Shown in pieces: positions 52,525 through 63,931 of a DNA stretch of 64,000 nt (position 1 is the stretch's first letter; every line of letters starts with the position of its first letter). The notes below the pieces were generated by a model, which saw only the letters and a program-made list of their open reading frames with translations, did no database searches and was not told the origin of the DNA. The position numbers and the translations under genes were made by a program. Where the stretch lies: contig NC_047065.1 of assembly GCF_902459465.1 (NCBI RefSeq), positions 2,786,309 through 2,850,308 on the forward strand. Direction: 5' to 3'. Origin of the DNA: Asterias rubens. Taxonomy: Eukaryota > Echinodermata > Asteroidea > Forcipulatida > Asteriidae.

Positions 52525-55500
52525 ATGGAGCGGGGACAACCCAGCAAGCCGCCTAACTCAGCGCTCTCTAGCAGGGCCAATGCTTTCTCCATTGACTCGC
52601 TCATGTCTAGAAGTAACACCATAAGATCGGACACAACTGAAGGTGAGCGTCACACAATACTAAATAACACAGGTAATTATGTTTTTCTTTCTTAGAAACC
52701 CTTTCTGCTATTTCAGAGTTAACAATTATTATTATGTGGAAGTACCACTTTCGTCTTGCTGCAATTCATCCTTTTCGTTTTATACATCCAGGAGGCAACC
52801 ATACTTACAAGATGGCCTGCCGTTTTTGCACTAGCTGAGTGTTTCTAAACACTCATCGAAAGACTCTGCTAGGGTCGAAACGTCGGGTCATAAACTTGCA
52901 TTCATAGCACACATCCTTTTGGTTGGTTAGCAGTATGCAACAGCTAGTTTTATTTTCTCAAGAATGTTAACTGTGCTTTCATTTTAAACGCGGAGAAAAC
53001 TACTTTCGGCTTAACTTTCGGAACCAACTATAGTTAAATGAAACACTTTAACCCATAAGTAGGCATGGCATTTTGTATATAACTGATTTAAAGGGCATGT
53101 ACACTATTGCTAATTGTCAAAGAGCAGAAATCTTCTGGCTAGAAGTATTTTATTATTTTAGTGAGAAATTCCCCCTATTTCAAAATCTATGCTACTTCAT
53201 AGGGAGCTGTTTCTCACAACGTTTTATACTATCAACAGCTCTCCAATGCTCGTTGCCACGTCAGTTTTTAAGTTAATATTTGTTTTGACTAATTACCAAA
53301 CGTGTACCTTCCCTTTAAGATTTGTTTGTCCTTGGTAAAATCCGAAAGTTGTGATTAAATACTATAACGTAAAAGGTAGTCTAAAGCCTATCCCAGACAT
53401 GTGTACATGTTGGCCAGCCCTTATAGGTTTACTCAGAGTAAAGTTACCTTTAATACCTGGGCCCAATTTCATAGAGCTGCTAAGCACAAAAATTTGCTAA
53501 GCGTGAAATTTCTTCCTTGATAAAAACAGGATTACTAACAAAATTTCCATTTGTTGCATATTGTTTGTTACCGGTATTCAGCTTTTTTTTTTTTGCTTAT
53601 CCTGAAAATCACGTGGAAATTTGGTTGGTAATCCTGTTTTTATAAAGGAAGAAGTTTCCATGCTAAGCAAAATTTTGTGCTAAGCAGCTCTATGAAATTG
53701 GGCCCTGTTCTCAAGAACCAAATATCATATACCTGTATATATAAGTGTTTTGTGTAACGACGACAAAATAGAACTACTGGGTGCGAACAAAATTGTGATT
53801 TAATAATCTTGTTACTTTATCAAAATTAAGGTTAAATATGGAAGCATTTTAGGCGATCTATTATAGTATTGTCTTAGGCAAAAGTTGTAAGTTTCCAAAA
53901 CGCGAAAGAGATTGTCACAGAATTGATGAGTGATTTTAACATCTTTATCTTGTCATTTTGTCAAGTTTATGTTGAATATGGAAGCATTTTTGCGATCTAT
54001 TTTAGTATGAGGCAAGTGGGGTACACTATTTGAGGGGGAAACCACGGGCAAATGCCTATGTCTATATTAGAGTTAGGGAGAGAGATAGAGGGGTGGGCAA
54101 AAGTTTCAAATTGTAAGTTTCCAAAACGCGAAAGAGTTTGTCCAAGAGTTGGACATCAATCAATCTATAGCTACCGGGTCCAATGAGAGTGCAATTATGG
54201 TCACATCGATGTACATAATGACTTATTGTTAGTTCTCGATTCGGCCAATTTGCCTCCTTTCGCTCGGGGGCATCACATCATCAAACTCTGCCCCCCTCGG
54301 TGACATGAAGTACCCTTTGTTTGGGCTTTGGTGAACCGCTAAGGGGGCAGTGTGTAACCTTGTTGACCGTTTTTATTTTTAGGGGGGTACTAGAAATCCA
54401 CTTGGGTTTACCCTGACTGGTTGGGTGGGTGCTGACATCCCTAAGTGAACCAATTTCATCGGCTGGGTTGTCTTGCGGTTGGTGTACCATGTTGTACTTT
54501 GCTGTCTATGGTCCTTGGTTTCAACCAAAACAGAACCTTCAAGACCAGCCCCCCCCCCCTCCCTTCCTTCTAAAAATATCAAGTTAAGTGTTTGTTAGTT
54601 TTATCCGAACACTTGCTCCTTCGTTTATTTACACGCGGTGGCTGTTCATCTGATTGTCAATGAACTATCAAAATATGAGCGTTCACTCAATAACTCCAAA
54701 ATAAGATACCCTGTGAAATTTATTATATTCCTCCTGACGATGACTTAAGACCAATTAAGAACTCACTCCGAAACGTTTAGACCAATTAAGAACTCACTCC
54801 GAAACGTTTAGACCAATTAAGAACTCACTCCGAAACGTTGAGACCAATTAAGAACTCACTCCGAAACGGTGAGACCAATTAAGAACTCACTCCAAAACGT
54901 TGAGACCAATTAAGAACTCGCTCCGAAACGTTGAGACCAATTAAGAACTCACTCCAAAACGTTGAGACCAATTAAGAACTCGCTCCGAAACGTTGAGAGC
55001 AATTAAAGGATTTGGGTACTTTTTCAAAATGTCCATAGATTTACATTAAACTTACACGGTTTGAAGATAATGATGGTGCTAGTGGAACTCTTCCCTTCAA
55101 AAATTACTTACTGAGGTGCTGTAGTTTTTGAGGAATGAGTAAAACAATGTAATGAAAATACGTGTGTACATTCTAAAACCAATTTTCGTCTCATGAGACG
55201 AAAACTATTTTCATGGCATTGTTTTACTCATTTCCCAAAAACTACAGCACCTCAGCACGTAATATTTTCAGGGAAGCTTTCTACTATCATTATCTTTAAA
55301 CTGTGTAAGTTTAGTGTAAATCTGTGGACATTGTGGTTGTTGTCCTACAAAAAAGTACATACACCCTGTAAGAACTTACTCCGAAACGTTTAGACCAATT
55401 AAGAACTCACTCCGAAACGGTGAGACCAATTAAGAACTCACTCCGCAACGTTGAGACCAATTATGAACTCACTCCGAAACGTTGATACCAATTTAGAACT

Positions 55501-58500
55501 CACTCCGAAACGTTGAGAGCAATTTAGAACTCACGTTTGTTGAGACCAATTAAGAACTCACCCCGCGGTAGTGAAGTTAATAAAGATCCCCTAAAAGCTA
55601 AAGTAGTAGTCCTGGCTGATTTTCTACCTTCCATCCAGGGCCCAATTTCATAGAGCTGCTAAGCACGAACATTTGCTTAGCATGAACTGTCTTCCTTGAT
55701 AAAAACAGGATTACCAACCAAATGTCCGTTTGTTGCATATTGATTGTTACTGGTTTTCAGCTGCTGTTTGCCTACCCTGAAAATCACGTAGAAATTTGGT
55801 TGGTGATCCTGTTTTTATCAAGGAAGAAATTTCATGCTAAGCAAATTTTCGTGCTTAGCAGCTCTATGAAATTAGGCCCAGGTAGTAGCCAAAAAAGCAG
55901 GACAGTTCTTTTCAGAACTGAGAAGTCTCCCAAATTCAGACAAATCTACTCCGTGGTAGTAGAGTAGCAAAAACTACCTGACAAGGAGATACACACATGG
56001 TGTTACCGCAAACCAAATTGTTATAATGAGGACAAAACACAATACAATCAGTTTGAATATTTTTAAAGCGACGACTTACATTAATTGAACAACAACATTT
56101 ATTTCCATTTAACATATCATGTACCGGTATCATACAACATGATGATTTACATGAGAAAAGAATACACTAATGATATATAATATTATTATAGAAGGATTAT
56201 AGGGCAGAGTTAATGAAATGGAGGCAATCCCCGGTAAAGCGTTGGACACGAAAGACAAAAACAGACATATTCTCTGAGAGCGACATTGTGCGGCTTTAAG
56301 TCTACGACCTCTTTTCTTCAATCTTACCTGTTAAAAAAACATTGTGGGCTTATGTATTTGCATTATTCTCAATGCATAGATTTCCAGCCAGCGTCATCTT
56401 TCAGCTGTTGCCAGCAGAAAACTAGTCCGTCGTCGAGTCGAGACCGTCCGGCCAGCAACACCACCGCTCCACCACACCGCCCTTCGTTCTCCCTTGCCCC
56501 ACCACCCCCTCGTCCGACAGACACCGACTGCACGGGTCAGTTGACTGTCTCACCTAGTCTAGATGTCCCAGGTAATCATTGTGGTGATGGAGAGAGTGGG
56601 TTGGATGCTGGGTACGAGATGGCGGCAGTGAGGTGCCGGCTAGAAACCAAAGAGCTTTGGGAAAAATTCCACGATCTTGGCACTGAGATGATTATCACGA
56701 AAACTGGCAGGTACGCGTTTTCTTCCTCTTACTTAAAGACACTGGATACAATTGGTATTTGTCAAAGACCAGTCTTCTCACTTGGTGTATCTCAACATAT
56801 GCATAAAACAACAAACCTGTGAAAATTTCAACTCAATTGGTCGTCGAAGTCAATAATGAAAGACAAACACCCTTTTCACACCATAGAGCAAGGACACGAA
56901 GTTGTGTGCTTTCAGATGCTTGATTTCGAGACGTCAAAATCTAATTCTGAGGTTTCTAAATCAAATTCGTGGAAAATTACCTCTTTTCTCGAAAACTACG
57001 TTTACTTCAGAAGGAGCCGTTTCTCACAATGTTTTATACTACTATCAACAGCTCTCCATTACTCGTTACCAAGTAAGGTTTTATGCTAATAATTATTTTG
57101 ATAACCAATAGTGTCCGCTGCCTTTAAAAATCACTCCCAGGGTCCAGTTTCACAAAGAGCTGAGATTGATTGCCAATCAATGTAGTTGCTAAGTGTGGTG
57201 TCACAATACAAATCACTATGGTAGAACTGACAATGTGTATTGCAATTGATCTGCCTGATTGCTTTGTGAAATCGGCTCCAGTGCCCAATTTCGTACAGCT
57301 TCCTAAGCAGCAAGTTGGTTAAGAGAATTGTCTGCTAAGCAGAAAAACATCATACCAGTTATAATATTATTTACATTTCACATGGTAGTTTGGGTGGTAA
57401 CCTTATTCCGTTAAACATGGGTTTTGTGAGCTTAGCTACTTCTTGTGCTTAACCAGCTCGATGGTAAATGGGACAAGCTATTGTATTAAAGACACATTAG
57501 TTGTTTCATCCCAATTGCAGATAAACAACAATAACATTATTTACAATTCAATGTATCCCTGATAAGATTGTTCTCCTGAAGACGATCAGAGCACACTGAT
57601 CGAAACGTTGATTTGTCAACCACCGTTTTTTTTCCAGAACCCCTAAAGAAATCAAATGTAGAACAAAGAGTTATTCCAACAGCTTTATTCCACGTACTGC
57701 ATCTCTTTGGAACTCCTTGCCCGGTGGATGTTTCCCTCCATCCTACAATCTGGGGCCAATTCCATAGAGCTACTTAAGCAAAAAAAATGCTTAAGCACAA
57801 AAATAGCTCACTTATTTTACACATGTTACTCGCCCAAATTTCATGTCATATACATTGCTTGTGACTGGTATTTAGCTGTTGTTTACTTAGCATAAACATT
57901 GAGTGGAGTCTTTGCCGGTAATCTGATTTTACTAAGAAAGTATTTTTTGGCTTAAGCAAAATTTTGTGCTTAAGCAGCTCTGTGAAATTGGGCCCTGGAC
58001 TGTTTTAAGAGGAATATCAATTCCTGCCTCTAGCAGCAGCTATCCTGAGTTATTTTCATGTTTAATCATGTTCTTCTCGTAGCCCCTTACCTAGAGTGGC
58101 TTTTATCCTTGTTTGGGGCGAACTTGAACACACAAAAAAACAAAAACATGGTGCGATATCGTAAACCACACCCACCATGCAAAATTTCCAAGACTTTTAA
58201 AAGTTGTTGAATATTGTGACTTTTCAGGCGAATGTTTCCCACCGTTCGTGTTTCCTTTAATGGTCTGAGTCCGGACGCTCGCTACGTTGTCATGCTGGAC
58301 ATTGTACCACTAGACAACAAAAGATACAGGTAAAACATTCTCCTATTTTAAGTCTTAGTACGTTTTAGCCAGGGACGCAGGGGGGTGACTGGTGACACCT
58401 ATCAGACATGTCTTTGGGTTTTTGGGCACACCATAGTAAATAGGCATAATGGGTTATTTCGCTACCCCGTTTAAAAAAAATTATTCCCCGAGGAATAGTG

Positions 58501-61500
58501 AAAAACAAATTATTTTGTGACTGTTTTATAAGAAGGTATAAGCCGAAAATTGGTCATTGGACTGTTTTGTTACCCCTGTAGAAGGTCAAGCCGAAAAAAA
58601 AACCACTTGATTATTTCGTCGCCCGTTCTTTAAAAAGGATATAAGTCGACTAATGACTCATTGGTTGTTGAATGATTCTATTTATAAGTAGATACAAGCC
58701 GAATATTGGTAAGAATTTTTTGTTTGACCTCCTGTAGTAGGTTAAGCCGAAAATGGCAAATGGGTTACACTTCGTCACCCCTTTAAAAAAAAAAAAAATT
58801 AAAGCCGAGTAGGTGACAAATTGGTTATTTTGCGAGGCCTTTATCTGGGTATATGTGTCGAACACTGGTAAATGTCATTTTTAATTTTGGTTTCTACCCA
58901 TACACCGATGTGTGTTAGCACTGTATACTCAGTACTTTCCAGAGTCCTGTGAAAAAAAAATATCACAGGCATGTTACTCGGGTGGGATTCGAACCGAACA
59001 CACATCGATCGGTGTATGGGTTAAAACCAAAATGAGTATTCTTTATCCCCGATGCAAATTTAACATCTATTATAATTTACTATTTGTTACCCATGTGGTA
59101 GGTATAGCCGAATAATGACATATGGGTTGTCACCCCTACCTTTTACACAAAAAACTATATGCCGAACAATGGCAAATTGTCCTGACCCCCTCCCTCGCAT
59201 AAGAGGATACAAAGCCACCAATTGCTAGATTATTACTTGACCATTTTCTTCAATTCAATTCAATTCAAACTCACATTTATTTCCATACTTCTTGAAAAAT
59301 TACAAAGCCACAACACTAATTTATAAAGAAGTAACCAATAAACAAAGCACTTTATACAAGGCAGAGAATATATTAATATTATGGAGGTATCATCTAGAAG
59401 CCGAGGCTTGTGGTAAGATGCCTGATGCACAGACAAACATATCACAAACAGGAACAAGCACGTACGGATAGACAAAATAACAAAGACAGAAATTATGACG
59501 ATAACATTGACTGTTAAAAGCCGAATATTGGCAAGTGTTCCTCATGAACTTTTGCCCTTTTCGAAACGACGGCTTCGGCTTCAGGCTAGCTTGGCCCTGT
59601 GGTTGTTTTGACAATTGCGCGTGCTGTGCGTATTTGCTCATCAGACGAGAGAACGGATTCTGAGGCCGAATCCACAACCGAAGCCGTGGTTTCGAAAAGA
59701 GCCTCAGTCTAGTTCGTATCTATTTCGGTGTCGTTATTTACTTTGCACGTACTTTTCACATTCACCCTCCCCCCCCCCCCCCCCAGATATGCGTATCATA
59801 GATCTTCTTGGCTGGTAGCCGGCAAAGCAGACCCTCTTTTGCCTGCGAGGCTGTACATTCATCCTGATTCACCATTCACTGGAGACCAGCTTCAAAGGCA
59901 AATGGTGTCATTTGAGAAAGTCAAACTCACCAATAACGAGCTGGATCAACATGGCCATGTAAGTTACGGAAACAAAATTGTCTTTTTAAAAACGAATTTA
60001 GATTTTGCCAGCTTTGCAAACTTAAATTGAACCTTAGAAGGATAGCCGTGACTTAATTGAATCAATATTAAAGGCACGTGACACTATTGGAAATAACTTC
60101 AAATATAAATTAGCATAAAAACTTACTTGGTAAACGAGCAATGGAGAGCTGTTGATAGTATAAAACATTGTGAGAAACGACTCTCTCTAAAGTAACTTGT
60201 TTTTTGAGAAGGGGGTAATTTCTTACTCAATATTTGAATCTGAGAAAGATTTCAGGCCTGAAGCTACAATTTTTTTCTTAAATTATTTCCATGCAACATC
60301 TACGACCAATTGAGCCAACACTTCTACATATTTCCCATGCATGTAATGGGATACACAAAATTAGAATACTGGTCTTTGACAATTACCAAAGGCGTCCAGG
60401 GGTGGATTTCACAAAGGTAGTCCTAACTTAGGACTAGTCATAGGCAGTGCTAAGAGATAGGACTGGTCCTAAGTTAGGACCAGTAACTCATCCTAACTTA
60501 GGACTGGTCCTATCTCATAGCATTGCCTAGGACTAGTCCTAAGTTAGGACCACCTTTGTGAAATCCACCCCTGAGCCTTTAAACAAAATATCGGACAATG
60601 CTTTAGGCTTCTAAGCAAAAAATAAAAGGGGGGGGGGTAGAATGTAAAAACAACAAAACTTGGTCGATCATTCATTTCCTTAAAATAAATGGTACCAAAG
60701 TGGTTGAAATATGGAATTTCTCTTGACAACAAACTCCTCCCTCCATTCCATGTGGTATGTTGACAGCTTGTCAATGTTTAACATGTAGAGTAATTACTTA
60801 TACACAGTGATAAATTCCAGTGTCGTCTTCAGCAGTTCATATGATCACATAAAGTAGCGGTCGGTCTAGCTTCCCGTCGTCTGGGCGTTACATTCAATAT
60901 TGCACACCCATACTTCAATCACAACGGTGATGACAGCTCATGGGAATGTCTCAATGTTCTATTACCCGACTAGAGTAGTGGCTTGGTTTAAAGGCAGTGG
61001 ACACTGCTGGTAATTACTCAAAATAAATGTTAGCAAAGAGTCTTACTTGGTAACGAGCAATTGAGAGCTGGTGGTAGTATAAAACATTGTGAAAAACGGC
61101 TCCCTCTGAAATAACGTAGTTTTTGAGAAAGAGGTAATTTCTCACTCAAGTAATAAAATACTTCAGCCGAAGCCTTTTGTTATGCATCTGAAAGCTCACA
61201 AAGTAATGCAACAAGGGTATTTTTTTTTCTTCATTATTCGTTTGCAACTTCGATGACCGAATGAGCCAAAATTTTCACAGGTTTGTTATTTTTGTGTAAT
61301 GGGATACACCAAGTGAGAATACTGGTCATTGACATAGTACCAAAACGTGCCCAGTGCCTTTAAGACACATTAACAAGACATTTCTTATTGACAAGCTAGG
61401 CGCCTTGGGTACTTGAGACTCCCTATTGGAAGCAGACGGGAATGTCATTTCTCATTCAAGATGCGCGCCAACCTAACGACGTCTTACACTGTCATTCCCG

Positions 61501-62290
61501 CCTGTGCTTGTTTTAACTTTCGCGGTGGTGTCAAAGGTCACCCGCAATTTGAGAGACGGCCGTAAATATCCGAGTGATGAGTGATTGCGCCCTCTATGTA
61601 GACATTATTTAAGTGTACTTGGTAGATAGAGTCATCTGTGCGAATCGGAAAATGTATAAAGTCATAAATTATTGTTCACAGTGAGAGAAAGTCGTCTTGC
61701 AATTTATTATCCCAGAAATTTAATAATTGTAAACAGAGTTATGTTGACACTGTGGTCGCCATTTCCGGATATCCAGAATATATAGTCGTTTTTCTTGTTG
61801 ACTGATTATTTCCGCTCGACAATTTTAGAGGTATGAGTTAAAGACACTAGACACTATTGGTAACTGTCAAAGGCCAGTCTTCTCACTTGGTGTATCTCAA
61901 CATATTCATTAAAAAAAAAAACCTGTGAAAATTTGAGCTCAATTGGTCATCAAATTTACAAGAGAAACATGAAAGATACATAATAAAAGGCAGGCTTCAG
62001 TTGAAGTCTGTTATTATTTGAGTGAGAAACTACCTCTTTCTCAAAAACTACGTTACTTCAGAGGGAGCCGTTTCTCACAATATAGTCCACTATCATCAAC
62101 TCTCCATCGCTCGTTGCCAAGTATTTTTTTCATGTGAAAAATCTTTTTGGTGAATAATAATAGTGGCCAGAGCCTTTAAGTCAAGCAACAACAGAGAATT
62201 TACTCTCTAGGTGTTTAAAGGTGTAGGCACTATTGGTAATTTAATCAAATGAAAAATGACATGGTAACAAAGCAGGGAGAGCTGTTGATA

Positions 62291-62327
<37 letters not shown>

Positions 62328-63931
62328 TAAGAAGCCGCCTGAAACGCAGTTTTTTTAGAAAGAGGTAATTTCTCACTCAGGCCCGAAGCCTTTTGTTAGG
62401 CATTTGAAAGCACACATGTTTGTGTAACAATGGTGTTTTTGTATTCATTATCGTCTTTCAGAGATTTCTTATTTGTTGGAATTGTACCAAGTGAGAATAC
62501 TAGTCTTTGACAATTACCAAAGTTGACTTCTAGCTAGAAGTCATTTATTATTTAAGTGAGAAATTACCACTTTCCAGAAGCTACATTACTTCAGAGGGAG
62601 TCGTTTCCCACATTGTTTTATACTATCAACAGCTCTCAAATGCTCGTTACCAAGTCAATTTTTAAGTTTTAATAGTTTTTTTTAGTAATACCAAACGTGT
62701 ACCTTCCCTTGCAGGGAAACTCATTTGTTATTTGATTGACTGCAACAACGTCGTCCCGTGATCGACCCCACCACTGATTCGTGTTGTTCTAACTTGTGTT
62801 CCTTTCAGATTATACTGAACTCAATGCATCGATATCAACCTCGTGTCCACATCACCAAGACATCAGAGCAGCTAAGTTGCATACCTACAGCGCCCTCTTT
62901 GGCAGCATTCAGCAGCAGTGAATTGCGAAGTTTTGAATTTCCAGAGACAGTATTTACTGCTGTTACTGCGTACCAGAACCAATTGGTGAGAAAAAGTGGA
63001 GGATAGAATTTAAAATATATGTTTCAATTGCAAAGTTGTAAATAATAATTATCTTAAAGCCATTTGACCCTTTCGGTAAACAGTGTTGTCCAAGGCCCAC
63101 ACTTTGTGTACCGCAACTTCTATATCAAATAACAAACCTGTGAAAATTTAGGCTCAATCGGTCATCGGAGTCGGGAGAAAACAACGGAAAAACATACCCT
63201 TGTTTCCGCGTGTTTCGCCGTGTTATGACATATGTTTAAAATAAATCCGTAATTCTCGTTAACGAGAATTTATATTGTTTTGCTGTTTTCTCAAAAAGTA
63301 AAGCATTTCATGGAATAATAATATTTCAAGAGAAGTCTTTCACCATTGCCTTCTGTAAACCCTGTAAGTTATTTGTAAATCTGTGAATTTTTTTTTTTCT
63401 GAACCGAAAGGGTCCAATGGCTTTAAACAAAATCAAACTTATCCATTAAATCAAAAATATCCATTAAAAACACGGTAATTTAAAAGCAATAATTCACAAG
63501 TCGCTTCTTGAAAAAAAACAATTGTCTAGTATTAGTATTAGGATTAGTATTATTAATACTATGAAAACAAATATTAGTTTAAAATTGAAATGTTAGTCGA
63601 TTGATGAAGCAATAATAAATGAAGAATCGTGAGGTTCAAAGCATTGACATAAACGGGGGTGCAAGGGGGAGGGGCGCTCCACAAGAAATATTGTCTACAA
63701 GGTACAGGGACAATCGAAAGAGCAAAAGATGTCTCTACACAGGGATGCATCTTTAAGAATTTGTGAACCGGGCTTTCTGCCCCCTTAAATTTAACTCTCT
63801 AGTTTCGGGGCTGGTTTTATTTTATTTGGACTGAGATTTTGTTTCTTTTCACAGATTACAAGATTGAAGATTGACAGCAACCCATTCGCTAAGGGCTTCA
63901 GAGATTCTTCGAGACTAAGTGATTTTGAGAG
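52525..63931 (+). CDS. tbx20: T-box transcription factor Tbx20, exons 1-6 (3' end outside the window)
   Basis: Exons 52525-52642, 56380-56710, 58228-58329, 59787-59958, 62809-62985 and 63855-63931 join in phase to 325 residues and end at a GTATTC donor, so the gene continues to the right. The N terminus has [14 protein letters not shown], typical of Tbx20; FSIDSLM (21-27) fits the Groucho-binding eh1 pattern. A Pro/Ser-rich linker (about 55-100) precedes the T-box, which starts at [16 protein letters not shown] (about 128) and includes [80 protein letters not shown] and [12 protein letters not shown]. In the family Tbx20 regulates heart and motor-neuron development. The loop after QPRVH looks several residues longer than in vertebrate Tbx20. 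Exon 1 has a second possible phase-1 donor at 52,673. The exon-2 acceptor was chosen for phase. Introns carry many MITEs. Confidence 0.93.
52790..52895. repeat. Penelope-like 3' end fragment in tbx20 intron 1
   Basis: Contains AAAGACTCTGCTAGGGTCG followed by AAACGTCGGGTCATAAAC, the third copy of the motif seen at 35,945 and 47,520. Confidence 0.6.
53088..53319. mobile_element. MITE-B subfamily copy, deleted
   Basis: TTAA on both sides; ends AGGGCATGTACACTATTGC and CCAAACGTGTACCTTCCCT. Confidence 0.85.
53459..53706. mobile_element. MITE-A copy
   Basis: Perfect ends GGGCCCAATTTCATAGAGC and GCTCTATGAAATTGGGCCC with CTAAGCACAAA / TTTTGTGCTTAG inner arms. Confidence 0.95.
53707..54735. other. 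tbx20 intron 1, middle part
   Basis: Two similar segments at about 53,820-53,900 and 53,950-54,130 (GAATATGGAAGCATTTT, TTTCCAAAACGCGAAAGAG) form a diverged direct repeat. No exon is recognised. Confidence 0.5.
54745..55570. repeat. 31-bp tandem array (ACCAATTAAGAACTCACTCC + GAAACGTTGAG), split by an inserted element
   Basis: About eight units from 54,745 to 55,002 and about seven more diverged units from 55,368 to 55,570. Between them lies a TTAA-targeted inverted-repeat element. Each unit carries CCGAAACGTT. Confidence 0.95.
55003..55371. mobile_element. MITE-J: inverted-repeat element inserted in the 31-bp array
   Basis: Left end TTAAAGGATTTGGGTAC and right end AAAGTACATACACCCTGTAA. The arms pair across a centre near TTTTCGTCTCATGAGACGAAAA. 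The unit TTAAGAAC of the array is the target. Confidence 0.85.
55638..55881. mobile_element. MITE-A copy
   Basis: Ends GGGCCCAATTTCATAGAGC and GCTCTATGAAATTAGGCCC. Confidence 0.95.
55882..56379. other. tbx20 intron 1, last part
   Basis: No gene. A GTTACCGCAAACCAAAT foldback arm occurs at 55,999. The chosen exon-2 acceptor (CATAG, 56,379) follows a weak pyrimidine stretch. Confidence 0.5.
56733..57127. mobile_element. MITE-B copy just after tbx20 exon 2
   Basis: Starts only about 20 bp after the exon-2 donor. TTAA on both sides; ends AGACACTGGATACAATTGG and CCAATAGTGTCCGCTGCCT. Confidence 0.9.
57130..57292. repeat. Inverted-repeat element (family O)
   Basis: Ends AGGGTCCAGTTTCACAAAG and CTTTGTGAAATCGGCTCC; inner AATTGCAATAC / ATTGATTGCCAATC arms are weak. 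Confidence 0.6.
57281..57470. mobile_element. MITE-A copy, diverged
   Basis: Starts GTGCCCAATTTCGTACAGC and ends CCAGCTCGATGGTAAATGGG. Confidence 0.75.
57565..57640. repeat. Repeat with CTGAAGA-hairpin-GAAACGTT motif
   Basis: CTCCTGAAGACGATCAGAGC, then ACTGATCGAAACGTTG. Almost identical to 14,396-14,430. Confidence 0.6.
57751..57998. mobile_element. MITE-A copy (TTAAGC subtype)
   Basis: Ends GGGGCCAATTCCATAGAGC and GCTCTGTGAAATTGGGCCC with CTTAAGC inner arms. Same subtype as 19,374. Confidence 0.9.
58880..59035 (-). repeat. tRNA-derived SINE (family 2), truncated
   Basis: Contains ACCGATGTGTGTTAGCAC and TCGGGTGGGATTCGAACC. The head is lost after the B-box region. The ends ACCCATACACCGATGTG / ATCGGTGTATGGGTT are inverted. 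Confidence 0.65.
59555..59707. repeat. Inverted-repeat element (family K), second copy
   Basis: CCCTTTTCGAAACGACGGC at the left and GCCGTGGTTTCGAAAAGAG at the right. Shares its middle with 25,560-25,712. Confidence 0.75.
60068..60584. mobile_element. MITE-B copy with a nested MITE-F in its right end
   Basis: Left end TTAAAGGCACGTGACACTATTGG-like. The right end CCAAAGGCGTCCAG is interrupted by MITE-F (60,399-60,571) and continues as GAGCCTTTAA. Confidence 0.85.
60399..60571. mobile_element. MITE-F: near-perfect 173-bp palindrome
   Basis: Ends GGGGTGGATTTCACAAAGG and CCTTTGTGAAATCCACCCC. The arms are built of TCCTAACTTAGGACTAGTC-type words that are themselves palindromic. Confidence 0.92.
60585..60987. 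other. tbx20 intron 4, no gene seen
   Basis: A G-run occurs near 60,630. No other repeats are recognised. Confidence 0.4.
60988..61363. mobile_element. MITE-B copy
   Basis: TTAA on both sides; ends AGGCAGTGGACACTGCTGG and AAAACGTGCCCAGTGCCT. Confidence 0.92.
61364..61837. other. tbx20 intron 4, unassigned 470 bp
   Basis: No repeat match and no exon. It is one of the few repeat-free stretches inside the gene. Confidence 0.4.
61838..62179. mobile_element. MITE-B copy, reverse orientation
   Basis: TTAA on both sides; ends AGACACTAGACACTATTGG and AATAGTGGCCAGAGCCT. Confidence 0.9.
62214..62712. mobile_element. MITE-B composite with a poly(A) insertion
   Basis: Left end TTAAAGGTGTAGGCACTATTGG-like, an A-run at about 62,296-62,324, then a second MITE-B half ending CCAAACGTGTACCTTCCCT. 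Confidence 0.75.
63050..63426. mobile_element. MITE-C copy in tbx20 intron 5
   Basis: TTAA on both sides; ends AGCCATTTGACCCTTTCGG and CCGAAAGGGTCCAATGGCT. Very similar to 16,613-16,988. Confidence 0.95.
63427..63854. other. tbx20 intron 5, remainder
   Basis: AT-rich with a TTAGTATTA microsatellite near 63,520-63,560. Nothing else is recognised. Confidence 0.5.

Larger units (their letters stand above)
58330..59786. other. tbx20 intron 3
   Basis: 58,380-59,220 is a loose series of segments with AAGCCGAAAAT/AATATTGG and CACCCCTTT motifs, probably an old degenerate tandem repeat. A SINE copy sits at 58,880-59,035 and the family-K element at 59,555-59,707. The intron ends in a C homopolymer before CAG. 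Confidence 0.6.
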
